In this document: positions 1 through 10,390 of the stretch, in pieces | Layout: each line of letters begins with the position of its first letter | Position numbering within the stretch: position 1 is the first letter of the stretch | Assembly: GCA_022393335.1 (NCBI GenBank) | Contig: JAJEKB010020803.1 | Coordinates: forward strand, 1,031,347-1,095,346 | DNA length: 64,000 bases | Direction: 5' to 3' | Source of the DNA: Macrotrachela quadricornifera | Taxonomy: Eukaryota; Rotifera; Eurotatoria; Philodinida; Philodinidae | Made by a program: the position numbers and the translations under genes | The notes under the pieces: model-generated | Told to the model about the DNA's origin: nothing | The model's input: only the letters and a program-made list of their open reading frames with translations | Databases searched by the model: none

Positions 1-330
1 AAACCTATTTTAGGCGATATTCGATGATTTTCGAATTCAAACAAGATTTTTAGTCACAAACTAAATGCAGATTTGAAATAAGCACAAAAAATTGAATCGA
101 ATAAACTATCTTTCAAGTTAGTTCGAAACTTTCATTTTTACTCATTTCTTTTAGATATTGTTCGAGGACTGGATTTGCTGTATACGGATCAAAAAATGAA
201 AGTTGTCGAACTAACTTGAAAGATAGTTCATTTGACTCAATTTTTTGTGCTGATTTCAAATCTGCATTTAGTTTGTGACTAAAAATCTTGTTTTTTAATT
301 CGAAAATCATCGAATATCGCCTAAAGTAGG
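1..330. repeat. Foldback repeat with about 140-bp arms
   Basis: Positions 1-140 and about 190-330 are near-perfect reverse complements around a loop of about 50 bp. The short ORF readable across the right arm is a by-product of the repeat. No transposase and no clear target duplication are visible, and the left arm may run off the window edge. Confidence 0.85.
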
Positions 331-469
331 CTTTAGTATCGGTGAAAGTGACCTTTTCTCGACACAGGAATGAAAAAAGAAAAAAAACAAGATAGGGTTA
401 CAAAACTGATGTATACAGCGTAGATTCGACGCCAGTCGAAGTGCTACCACTAGTAGAGTTTTGGATCTA

Positions 470-1365
470 CAGGGTGGGCCATAAATAACACGGCGATAAG
501 AAATTAAGATATCTCCATTGCAGCTTGAGTAAATGGGCTGATTTTTTTGTCAATTCAAGAGACATGTTCAAAGTTTGTATTCATAAAGACATGCTTAGAG
601 AGACTCTTTGTTAAGTATCAGTAGTCATCTCAACAGAAAAATTTGACTTTTTCACGGATAAGAACAAATCAGTCAAAAACCAACGCACCGGAGAAAAAAT
701 TGAATATCTCTGCTATAACTCAACCAAACGCGCTGATTTTTTTACCTAAAATAGAGGTATGTTTGCACTTTAAATTTATACAGACACGATTAGAAAAAGC
801 CTTTGTTAAGTATCACTAATAATTTTCACAAAAAAAATTTACTTTTTCATAGATAGGAAAAGAAAATAATGTACTTAAGAAAGGATCTCTCTAGACATGT
901 CTTTGTTTATATAAAGCTTGGGCATGGCTCTACCATTGATAAAAATATCAGCTTGTTCACTCGAGCCAAAATGGAGATATTCAATTTTTTTTCGGCTGTG
1001 TGGATTTTTTGGGTCATCCTGACAAGTCAGTCGGTCGAAAAAGAATTCAATATCTCCATTACGGCTCAAGCAAACGAGCTGATATTTTTATCAATGGTAG
1101 GACCATGCTCAAGCTTTATATACATAAAGACATGTCTAGAGAGATTCTTTGTTAAGGATGTTGTTTTATTTTCTTATCCATGAAAACATAAAACTTTTTT
1201 GTTGAGATCACTACTGATACTTAACAAAGAGTCTCTCTAAGCATGTCTTTATGAATACAAACTTTGAACATGTCTCTTGAATTGACAAAAAAATCAGCCC
1301 ATTTACTCAAGCTGCAATGAAGATATTTTAATTTCTTATCGCCGTGTTATTTAAGGCCCACCCTG
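470..1365. mobile_element. Mariner-like TA-flanked palindromic element
   Basis: The element begins CAGGGTGGGCC and ends GGCCCACCCTG. A TA dinucleotide lies on each side (468-469 and 1366-1367), as expected for Tc1/mariner targets. Arms of about 200 bp (470-660 and 1180-1365) are inverted. The interior (660-1190) is itself built from further diverged inverted copies of the same sequence, giving a nested foldback. No transposase is encoded, so it is non-autonomous. A second family member lies at 52553-53443. Confidence 0.85.
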
Positions 1366-1689
1366 TATAGTCGATTTAACAACTTTTTTATACTCAGTTT
1401 TTCATGCTGAATCTGAAAAAAATATTTTCAGAAGCCAAAAATAAGAGCAAAATAGAAAATCTTGCATATTTTTAAAAAAATGTGTTTTTCCGAAAAATGA
1501 CATCCTTCGAGTATTTCGTATTTTTCGATCAGACTCTATCAGATGATGCAAAAAAATATTTACTTGATTTTTGCGCTGGCTACACCTTACATTTTTGCTT
1601 TAATCGTGTTTAATGAGAAATAAAGTAGAAAAAGGTAAATAACATCGACGCAAAATAATACATTCTAATGATTCAATCGTAACGTTTAT

Positions 1690-4220
1690 TATTATTTCTC
1701 ATCATAGGTATGGATTTTTGTTTTTGTCCCACTTTTGTGGGTTTTGATGAGATACAAATTGAAAAATAGACAAATATTGTTTTGTTAATATTAAATTTTG
1801 TAAAAAATATTTAACTAAATTATTTGTCATTTTCGAATATTTAATTAGATACAATTGAAACAACAACATAAAATATTTTATGAACTTCATATAATATAAA
1901 TCGAACATTTCCTTGTCACAATATTCAATAATTCTCTTTCTACTCAATATACATCCACTTCCATTAGAAGATCATTCAACAATTAATCAAATAATCGCAT
2001 TCTTTTGAGAAATAGCTCTTTAATCTAATACTTATACTATAATTTTATCCGAAAAGCATTAATTAAAACTAATTGTTGTATATTTTTAAAATTTTTAATT
2101 AATAATTGATCATAAGTTGATCTCAATAAAAGATCATGCAAAAAGTAACGATCTGTGAATATTTGATATAAGTTCATAGGCTTTAACTCTACGATGCATT
2201 GACAAAACTACATGTTTTTTTTTGCATCTATCGTATTCTTACTTATCTTTTAATTAGTATCCAATTAAAAAATGTAACGAATGGAAAAAAAGAAAAAATA
2301 CGATATCATCATGAAAATATATATAAAATTTGGCTTGAATGATTTCCAATAAAAAAACGAAATATCAAAAGAGAAATAACATCGAAGTAAAAAAAGAAAA
2401 GCATGCCTTGATAATGTAATATTCATCAATTTGATCAAATTTTTGAAACAAAATGTTATTAATAATGTAACTTATTTTTACTCATTAATGAAATAATCAA
2501 TCCTATCATGGTGAATTCAGTTTTGCGCAGATTGATCAGAAAAAATAGTTATAAAATGAAATATTTCATCGCTTTTTAATAGAACTGCAATTCTATATAT
2601 AGACACTGTTGATATAGGTTCTATATCAATCACTAAGTCTTATCTTTCAACAAATATTTTGTCATAACAGTTGAAAAGACTAAGATTTTAGTATTGTTCA
2701 TCGGATAGCTCTTTTCGAAAGCTGCAAAACTGTATATTTTCTAAAGACTAACAAATATGGCCACTAGGAAAACTCCTAGTCACCTTGTATTCAGGATATG
2801 GATTTGTCATGTTTTTATCCATTTTTGACTCGTAGTGGAGTTTTTTTTATAGAGAAAAACTTCAATTTTAGTCAAAAAACTTTATTTCTAATTCGGACTC
2901 AAGAACGATAATTGACTCGATTTATATACCTTTTAAGTATCTCTGAAAATTTTCCTTCTCCTCTTCAAGGTACATTCAGAAAAAAACATTTCTCTTAACA
3001 ATATCATTTTCTCTGTAGAACGAAGTACTCTAATTTTTAAAATGATAGTAGAAGGCAAATAACAAACTTCAATAACATGCTTTTGATAGAAATCAGTTTT
3101 CGAGGGTACTTTGATACAGTGACACGAATGAATATTTTGATAAGAATAAAAATTCTCAGTGTTATTTTGAAATATATATAAAATATAACTTTTGTCTTAG
3201 ATTAAGCTTCTTTAAACAAAAAAAAAAGGTCAGTACGTGTCAGAATTAAGCAAAAATATTTAAAAAAACATATTTCGACCACAATGTGACTAGGAGTTTT
3301 CCTAGTAGCCATATTTGTTAGTCTTTAGAAAATATACAGTTTTGTAGCTTTTGAATCAGGCTATCTAATAAATATTATTAAAATTTTGTTCTTTTCGATT
3401 GTTATGACAAAATATTTATTGCAAGATAAAATTCGATGATAAGTATAGAAACTATATCAACTTTTTCTTAGTACCTAAATCAAATAATCAATTGTTGAGT
3501 CATATATGTATATGGTTGCAGTACTATCAAAAAGTGATGAAATATTTAATTTTACAAGTATTTTTTCCTATGAATCTATGCTAAAATTGAATTCACTATG
3601 ATAGGATCGATTATTGGAACAATGACTAAAAATGAGTCATTTTGTTAATATCTTTTTGCTTCAAAAATTTCAATCAAGTTTTCATAAAAATAGTGCCAAA
3701 ATATTTTATACAATGCTTTCTCCTTTGTATCTCATTAAAAAATGTAAAGAATAGGCGAAAAAGAAAAAAAATCCATATTCATAATAAAGAAAAGAAAAAG
3801 AATCATTACTATTGAATCATCATGAGATATTATTTTACATCGATATTAACTATTTTATTTTTTCATCAGACATCATTCGAATAATATTGTATATATATAC
3901 CTTGATGATACAATCGTGTCGTTTTCTTTCCTTTTTTTTCTATGACAAATTTCGGTTTTTATTTTTTTTCCCATTCCTTACGTTTTTTCATGCGATACAA
4001 ATCGAAAAAATAACCACGAATAAGATAATTACAAAACAGATAAAAGTATTTTTACTAATATGAAATTTTGTTAAAAATTTTCAATCAGAGTAAATAATTA
4101 ACTTATTTGTCCTGTTAAAATATACAATTTAAAGTAATTGATACAATAATATAAAATATTCTATGGATTCTAAATTATGTTCATCGCTTTTTATTTTCAT
4201 AATTTGCCTCGAATCTATGA
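1690..4220. repeat. AT-rich block with diverged direct and inverted repeats
   Basis: Positions 2630-2785 and 3287-3440 are inverted arms that share a stretch around ACTAGGAAAACTCCTAGT. Positions 1700-1900 and 3950-4180 are diverged direct copies. About 2500-2530 and 3590-3610 share a further inverted segment around ATCCTATCATGGTGAATTCA. The arrangement suggests an old transposon remnant of about 2.5 kb. No credible reading frame was found; the ORFs are AT-rich and repeat-derived. Confidence 0.55.
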
Positions 4221-4343
4221 AAGAATAAAAGAAATTCCAGCTCGTTCTACTTTTCATTTGTATTATGTCACAATTGCCAATAAGCCAAATTAAGCCGACT
4301 GATGTTTCTGTTTTTTTTAAATCCATTCAAGCTTATAGATTGA

Positions 4344-5675
4344 TTAGTGAAAACCCGTGCATACTGCACGGCCGCTCTCACTATGTGAAGAATGGTTTCT
4401 TCCTCTTTTCTTTCGTTCTTTCTTTTTTCCTATTCTCTCAGTTTTATATTTCATTTTACATTTTATATACATATTCACTTCATCTTTCCCCCTAGTACTC
4501 TTAAAAGTGTGTGCTGACAAATGAATACCGTATCCGTGTTTGTTTCTCTAAGAAATACCACGCATTAATGATCTACTTGTTGCTTAAATTTTATTATTTT
4601 CTCTTTCTAATATGTAAGCACTTCGAGTGTCACATAATGGGAAAATGACGTTTTGTACCATTTAGTCATTCCGAACTCCTGTATCAGATACCTGTTACAA
4701 ACTCCAGACAAAAAAAATGATTCAAATATTTCGTCACGGATATCGGAATGGCAAAAATGAATCAAACAAGCTGGATGTCTGTGATGGAATATGTTCGGAA
4801 GATCGTAAATAGCATTTACCATCATTCCTAAAGGACCAAGTAGAAACTTTGATTAGAGATCGGAATGAGCAAGTGTAGGTGTTCGTATCAACCAACACAG
4901 GAAGGTTGTAACGAAATCATAGGGTGATCGGAATAAAACGACAGGATGTTCGTGAATAAGTTGAAGTGTACGCATTGTCAAAGAAGTTTTAAGTAATATG
5001 CTGATCTTCAGATTATTATAGTCGAAAAGAAAAATCGAAAGAAAAGTCATTATGTTCGTAACAATCACCTGGTATATTCATTTACGAATTTCCTGTGATT
5101 GTTAACCTATATCTGCAAGCGACATTCAATGTTGGTCCTTGCGATCATCACGACTACATCAGACACAGCAGAAAACATTCTAAACTGAACTTTGAATCGG
5201 TTCCCCAGACTTACGTATCTTACTTTTTCTGTTACGATCATCTGTACAGCAGTAATTCCGAATATCCTCAATAATTTTCAAAAATAAAATTCATTTTCGA
5301 ACTCCTCGTTGTAAACCTCTAAAAAAAGTATTTTTTACGAACTCCTGAGAAAATTCATCAAAAAAAATTTTCATTCCAAATATCCGGTCATGCTGTCTGA
5401 TGTTCGTAAAGGGTGGTACGAAACATCATTCGCTCCACATTATCAGGCAAAATAGAAAATAATACTATGTGAAGAAAACCTTTTCTGATGGCGAGAGAAT
5501 TCTTCGAGACACTTAGAATTCTATCTCCGTTCTCAAAACAAAGGTTATTGCATGATATTCAATTTCTTTGAAAACAATCATATACTCCTATGCTTCCATT
5601 TCTACTATTCCTCCTGCTCCTTTAACCTAGTAACAACACACACAGAGACACTTCACATTATTATATAGAAGAAGA
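4344..5675 (-). mobile_element. Non-autonomous Helitron with canonical termini
   Basis: Read on the minus strand, the element starts TCTTCTTCTATATAATAATG at 5675 and ends with a 7-bp hairpin (CCGTGCA/TGCACGG, 3-nt loop, 4355-4371) followed by GTTTTCACTAA. The flanking bases are A before the 5' TC and T after the 3' CTAA. These are the classic Helitron features: 5'-TC, a subterminal 3' hairpin, a CTRR end and insertion between A and T. No Rep/helicase is encoded in the 1.33 kb, so it must depend on a partner. Interior ORFs on the minus strand do not resemble a known family. Confidence 0.75.
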
Positions 5676-5868
5676 TAGCCAAGCCTATTTTTATTTCTGG
5701 AGCTCGAGCTATAATCATGTTTTTTTAACCCCCGCGAACAAATCTGAAAACACGTTTTTTTGACCCCTCGGACCAATCCAAAATCATGTTTTTTTGACCC
5801 CTCAGGACCAATCCAAAATCATGTCTTTTGACCCAGTAGCAGACAGACACCCAACATTATAATATAGA
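5676..5868 (-). mobile_element. Second Helitron 5' terminus with 35-bp tandem units
   Basis: On the minus strand a second 5' end, TCTATATTATAATG, begins at 5868 with a flanking A and resembles the terminus at 5675. Between them, about 5712-5835 holds three to four 35-bp tandem copies built on CATGTTTTTTTGACCCCTC. This looks like another Helitron copy truncated against the first, or an alternative 5' end of the same element. Confidence 0.5.
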
Positions 5869-6068
5869 TAAATATAAATGTTACTATTATTATATTAATA
5901 GAAAATCATACATTAAATTATATAATAACTATACATACATTTTTTTTTGAAGATCAAGATTTTTTTCTTTAGTTCCATTTTTCAAAAAACGAATCGTAGT
6001 CCAGCAAATAATAAATAAATTTAAGCGCTATTAGTCTTAGTTTGTATTTTAAGTAAAAATAGAAGAAC

Positions 6069-7635
6069 ATGACTAGTGTTATACATATAATAAAATCATG
6101 TTTTCCAAAAAAAATAATTGCTCATCACATATCTGATTTATTAAATCAACTACAATATGAAAATACTCAAACAAATTATATTTTTCTTAGCATTGAAAAT
6201 AAAAATAAAACCCGACAATTTTCTTACTGCACTTTAACGGAATTGTATACAGTTTATAAAAATTGCCCATCAAATCAACGTACTCGTTATGAGTTAATAT
6301 TTCCAACAAATATAATTAAAATGTATATTGATTTTGAATACTACAAGTGTAATAATATCAACATAAATGATGATCATATTGCTGCAAGCTGTTGTATAAA
6401 AATATTTAATTATATTTTAAATATATTTAAGGATACATTTTATGAAACAAGAAAATTTTAATAATGTATTAAATGAATTTCTCATTTTAGATGCGTAAGT
6501 TATAATAACAAAATCAACATTTTTTTACATTAGCCTCTTCTCATGAAAATTTCAATACTAAACATATTTGTAAATATATAGAAATAAAAGAAAACTATTT
6601 TATTATTATAAAATACACGAAATTGTTAATATTTTTTTTAAAGGTCAACTTCGGAAAAAATATCGTATCATTTCATTCAAGCAAATCCTACTATTTTATT
6701 TGAGAATAATATTACTTTAGGCATATTTGTTAAAACTATTATACACTTACTTTTAACATCCGTAATTAATCACAAATGTAACTTTTTAATCTCGATTTTG
6801 ATTTACAAAAACCTAGCATACTCGATCTAATTGTATGTTTGTCTCCATATATTACCATCTTACGTACAAATTGTACAAAATGTTATATATTTGATTCTAA
6901 TATTAACGTAGCAGAAGTCACATATCTCATAGTACTAAATAGACAAAACGAATGGACATTAGTAATCGATTTAAATGTCTATTCTAAAAATCAACAATTG
7001 AGAATGTTCGATTGTGTGAAGTCAGGAAAAACCAATTCTCTTATTCCATCAATTGATTTTCATAATATAAATTTTTCGAAAATATCCTATTTCGATTTAT
7101 TACAAAAATCACTTGTTACTTATGTTATTCATTTTTCGAATTTACCAATACTGCTTCTTGATAATAAACAATTTAGTATTAAAACAAATAGTACAAATAT
7201 GTCAGAGAGCATTATAAAAAAAATCATAAAACATTCTGTACAATAAATCAACAATTAAATTGTTTTCCAACATTTAAAACAACTTTAATATCAACTAACA
7301 AGCCGAATCAATTTAATTTCTTAGAAAATGATAAAAATAGTCAAAAAAATTTAATAGAACAAAAACAACAAAAAATTATAGATTTTGTTCAAAGATTAAT
7401 CACCTCCGAAAAAAATTGTTAAGGCTATATTCATAGCTGCGTCACCGGCAAATATAACAAAAACATTTTATTCTTTAATATTAGTGGAAATTATAGATTT
7501 TGTCCGCATAAAGCCACGCATCATAAACATAATACCGTTGCGATTTTAATATATACAAAGGCAAACACATATGCAATTCGTTGTAAGGATTCTGAATGTA
7601 GTAATACATGTTTAATCTGGAACTCACTTGAGTAA
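6069..7635 (+). pseudogene. Decayed PrimPol-type primase-polymerase (AEP superfamily)
   Basis: PrimPol re-primes stalled replication forks using an archaeo-eukaryotic primase fold and a C-terminal zinc knuckle of the UL52 type. All signature motifs can be traced on the plus strand. The first frame (6069-6461) carries MYIDFEYYK with the DxE acidic pair (D88, E90). After a shift at about 6440, a GTAAGT...AAAG intron (6496-6643) precedes STSEKISYHF, the SxH motif. After another shift at about 6780, the frame 6839-7246 carries LVIDLNVYSKN with the third catalytic Asp. At 7510-7600 a separate frame gives RFCPHK and RCKDSEC, the Cys-His-Cys-Cys zinc knuckle. At least three frame breaks make it non-functional as assembled. 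It could be a decayed host paralogue or cargo of a mobile element; no TIRs were found around it. Confidence 0.75.
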
Positions 7636-7639
7636 CAAT

Positions 7640-8245
7640 ATCTAGCATTCTTTTTCTTTTGTGTCACATCAAAATCAAATAAAATTGACCAACACGAAGA
7701 ACAAGAACCTATTCACCATATATATTGAAAAACGAGTGAACCGTAAAGTCTTATTCGCAATTTGCTGTTTCTTTTTTTTATTTTTAAACATACAGTTTTA
7801 TAATAACCATTTCAATTAATTTTAAACAACATTTGAAATCAATAAAAAAAAATAATTCATACTGATAAACAGATAACCACTATATTTTATTTAAAAAAAA
7901 AGAAAAAAAAACAGGGCGAAAACAAAACCATTAACAAACATTTATATACTAGCTAATGACTATTAAACCGCGTTTGAAAATTTCAAATACTGTTCACCAC
8001 TTAAAAAATTAACACACAACAAAGTACACGAATCGATTAAATAGTGCTAGCTATTCAAAATCAAACATAATAAAGTATACGAGTAGATAAAGTAGCTACG
8101 GAAACTTTGAGTAGCTATTGACATCGATTAAGTAGTGCTGGAACAGATTAAATAGTGCTAGCTACTTATATTCAGAGGATGTTTTTTTCTGCAAAACATT
8201 TTCAAATTGCTATACATATGAAAAAAGTATCTCTTTTGAGACTGA
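7640..8245. other. Intergenic AT-rich stretch
   Basis: No gene is recognised. A short motif, GATTAAATAGTGCTAGCTA and variants, recurs three times at about 8033-8165, sometimes reading GATTAAGTAGTGCTGGAAC. This is a small degenerate tandem array. Confidence 0.4.
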
Positions 8246-8413
8246 GCCTCGAAAATACTTCATAAAGGTAATATACGTCTTGAAGCTGCTGTTGCAACCA
8301 AGAACTTTCATGAAAGCGACTTCGCACAATTACTCATTGGAGATACCAACAAGAAACTGGACGCATTAAAGACACAACTCAATGATAACAGCGAACAGAT
8401 GAATCAACTTTGA
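8246..8413 (+). pseudogene. Short coding-like terminal fragment, 55 residues
   Basis: An open frame runs from just after a TGA to the TGA at 8411 and includes GNIRLEAAVATKNFHESDF and a polar tail (KLDALKTQLNDNSEQ) with coiled-coil character. Base composition is less AT-rich than its surroundings, and AATAAA-like sites follow at about 8480. It resembles the last exon of a gene whose upstream part is missing. I do not recognise the family. Confidence 0.25.
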
Positions 8414-8796
8414 AAGAAAGCAAAAAAATGAATGAAAGTACGACATGAAAAATGTTGAAATTTATAGATTAGTTAAGTTGTAAATAAATAGTTTATATTT
8501 TGAAAGAGTGATTACTTCAATAAATAATTTATATGTTTTGAAAGTTTGTTTCAATAAATACTCTTTTCTACCTCTGCAGAAATCATACAAAGTACGCAAG
8601 CCTGTCTTGGATATAAACATTCTTCCAGAATAACAAATAAAAAAGAAGGAAAAGGAGGATTTTTACGAAAAAGAAGGAGGGTCCTAAAAAAAAGGAAACA
8701 AAAACGAAAGAAGGAGCTCTGCGAGGCCTGAGAGAACCAATCACTTGTTTTTATTTACTGAACGTAAAAACGTAGCATTATTAATTTGTTCAGGAT

Positions 8797-9249
8797 TTAA
8801 GTGTTCATAGCATATCTCAATGTCCAATCTCTTGCAATTTGATCGAATTTTTCTCGTTCATTGACGAACATTTTCCTGATTTCTGGGTCAAAGCTTACCT
8901 CACCATTCGGGCTGCCAATTAATGCACATACAGATATTAAAGTTGCTCGAAGATATAACATTGGTGACCATTGTGAGCTAAGTATGTCAAGAAAAATCGC
9001 ACCGTTCGGTGCAATATTTGGATGATAGATTTTTGTTTCCAGGCGGATTGTAGGTGGTTTGAACGGAAATTCTTCATCGATTTGTATATCAACTTGAAAC
9101 ATGCCACCTTCATACGGAGTACCGTTTGGACCAAAAAGCACTCCTTTCCAGTGATATAAGTCGTTGTTCACAGGACTGATACTAAAACATTCGGGTGGGT
9201 CTTCTTGTAATTGTTTCCATATTTTAGCAAGTAATTTTAATGTCGCCAT
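8797..9249 (-). CDS. Ubiquitin-conjugating enzyme E2-like, catalytic Cys replaced by Phe
   Basis: This is a 150-residue single-exon frame with a full UBC fold, closest in pattern to the UBE2D class (normally about 147 aa). FPFKPP lies at 61-66, YHPN with the HPN motif at 75-78, LDILSSQWSP from 87, and a C-terminal WTLRYAM. The active-site position, normally C in NGxICLDIL, is Phe86 (codon TTT instead of TGT). Such a protein could bind E3s or ubiquitin but could not form the ubiquitin thioester, like UEV-type E2 variants. TTTTATTTTCAAG, a splice-acceptor-like run, sits about 14 nt upstream of the ATG, so a 5' leader may be spliced on. There are no internal stops. It may be a recently dead copy (one base change), a sequencing error or a genuine pseudo-E2. 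Confidence 0.9.
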   Translation of the reverse strand: MATLKLLAKIWKQLQEDPPECFSISPVNNDLYHWKGVLFGPNGTPYEGGMFQVDIQIDEEFPFKPPTIRLETKIYHPNIAPNGAIFLDILSSQWSPMLYLRATLISVCALIGSPNGEVSFDPEIRKMFVNEREKFDQIARDWTLRYAMNT

Positions 9250-9507
9250 TATCTACTTAATCTTGAAAATAAAACGATAGAACAATCATACATTATGAAT
9301 GTATTAGATTGATCTCGAAATTAATTTCAACTGAGATGAGAATTCAAGTCAGACTTTATTTAAGTCGAGCCACTCACCTTTGTTGCTCCTTTTTTAAGTT
9401 GCGTAGCCTTCTGACAAATGAACTCTACCATATCAGATAGCGGATAAGACTATCAATCATTAACCCACTCATGTACACTGTAAACAAAGAGAAACTTTAT
9501 GTAACTT
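9250..9507. other. Gap between the E2-like gene and a foldback
   Basis: Includes the probable E2 leader. No other gene or repeat structure was seen. Confidence 0.3.
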
Positions 9508-9935
9508 TAAAAAAGGTTCGGCAGATGGTAGAAAGCTTGCGAATGTATTCAAAATCTCAAAAGAAGAATAAAAAAAATATACGAAACCTTTGAAAGATCT
9601 TCCCGTATGCCCAGGTGAAGATGTTTTTTTCTTCGAAACCTTTTTAACTTCTGTAGACCAAAAATAGGTTTTGTAGAAAATTACGAAACTCTAAAGGTTT
9701 CGTATTAAAACATAATAGTTTTATGGGAAACCCAGTACGAAACCTTAAGAGTTTCGTAATTTCCTACAAAACCTATTTTTGGTCTACGGAAGTTAAAAAG
9801 GTTTCGAAGAAAAAAGCATCTTTACCTGGGCATACGGAAAGGTCCTTTAAAAGTTTCGTGTATTTTTTTATTCTTTTTTTGAAACTTTGAATACATTGGC
9901 AAGGTTTTTATCATCTGCCGAACTTTTTTTTTGGG
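9508..9935. repeat. Foldback element rich in GGTTTCG motifs
   Basis: Positions 9508-9690 and 9745-9935 are inverted arms. They share GTTCGGCAGATG at the outer ends and TACAAAACCTATTTTTGGTC near the centre. The repeated GAAACCTTT/AAAGGTTTC motif is also the core of the 60-61.4 kb satellite and of the sequence at 62.25-62.55 kb, which suggests a common repeat family. Confidence 0.75.
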
Positions 9936-9984
9936 GTTGCATAAAGTTCCTTTTTTTAACAATGTAGCCGTTATTCTTATTTCT

Positions 9985-10180
9985 CGTTTCTTTTTCTTGC
10001 ATTTCTTTCTGTTGCATTTCTTTCTCTTGCGTTTCTTTCTGTTGCATTTTTTTCTCTTGCGTTTCTTTCTCTTGCATTTCTTTCTGGACGCTGAAAAGAA
10101 AAAGAACACGCTCGTCAATCTTGAGGGTGGGAGTGAGGGTGAGGGGTGAGGAGTGAGGATGTGAGGGTGAGAGATATTCA
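9985..10180. repeat. TTTCTTTCTSTTGCR minisatellite and a GAGGGTG run
   Basis: About 9985-10085 is built from short tandem units of TTTCTTTCTCTTGCG and TTTCTTTCTGTTGCA. It yields Lys/Arg/Cys-rich phantom ORFs on the minus strand. About 10125-10170 is a GTGAGGG-type G-rich run, and the complementary CCCTCAC type appears again at 23165-23260. Confidence 0.7.
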
Positions 10181-10390
10181 ATAGACGAGCATACCACGAC
10201 CAGTTTCGTCCTTGCTCAAGGGGCTCGTCACGTGGTTTAACACATTGGGCACGATGGGGCCCACCGGTGGGCCTCACCATATTTTAGCAAGAAAGTTCAT
10301 AGAAGAACGCTTTTTCCTCTTTTATTCTTATGCGAGAGGTTATAAATAATGGACGATCTCGTTCCCCTTCGCTATTTCTAAAACCATTTA

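Noticed and set aside
4607..5068. Two minus-strand ORFs inside the Helitron
   Set aside because: Low complexity, no family pattern, and located between defined Helitron termini of a non-autonomous element.
9822..10280. 150-residue Lys/Cys-rich ORF on the minus strand
   Set aside because: It is the translation of a TTTCTTTCTSTTGC minisatellite and part of a foldback; overlapping frames are equally open.
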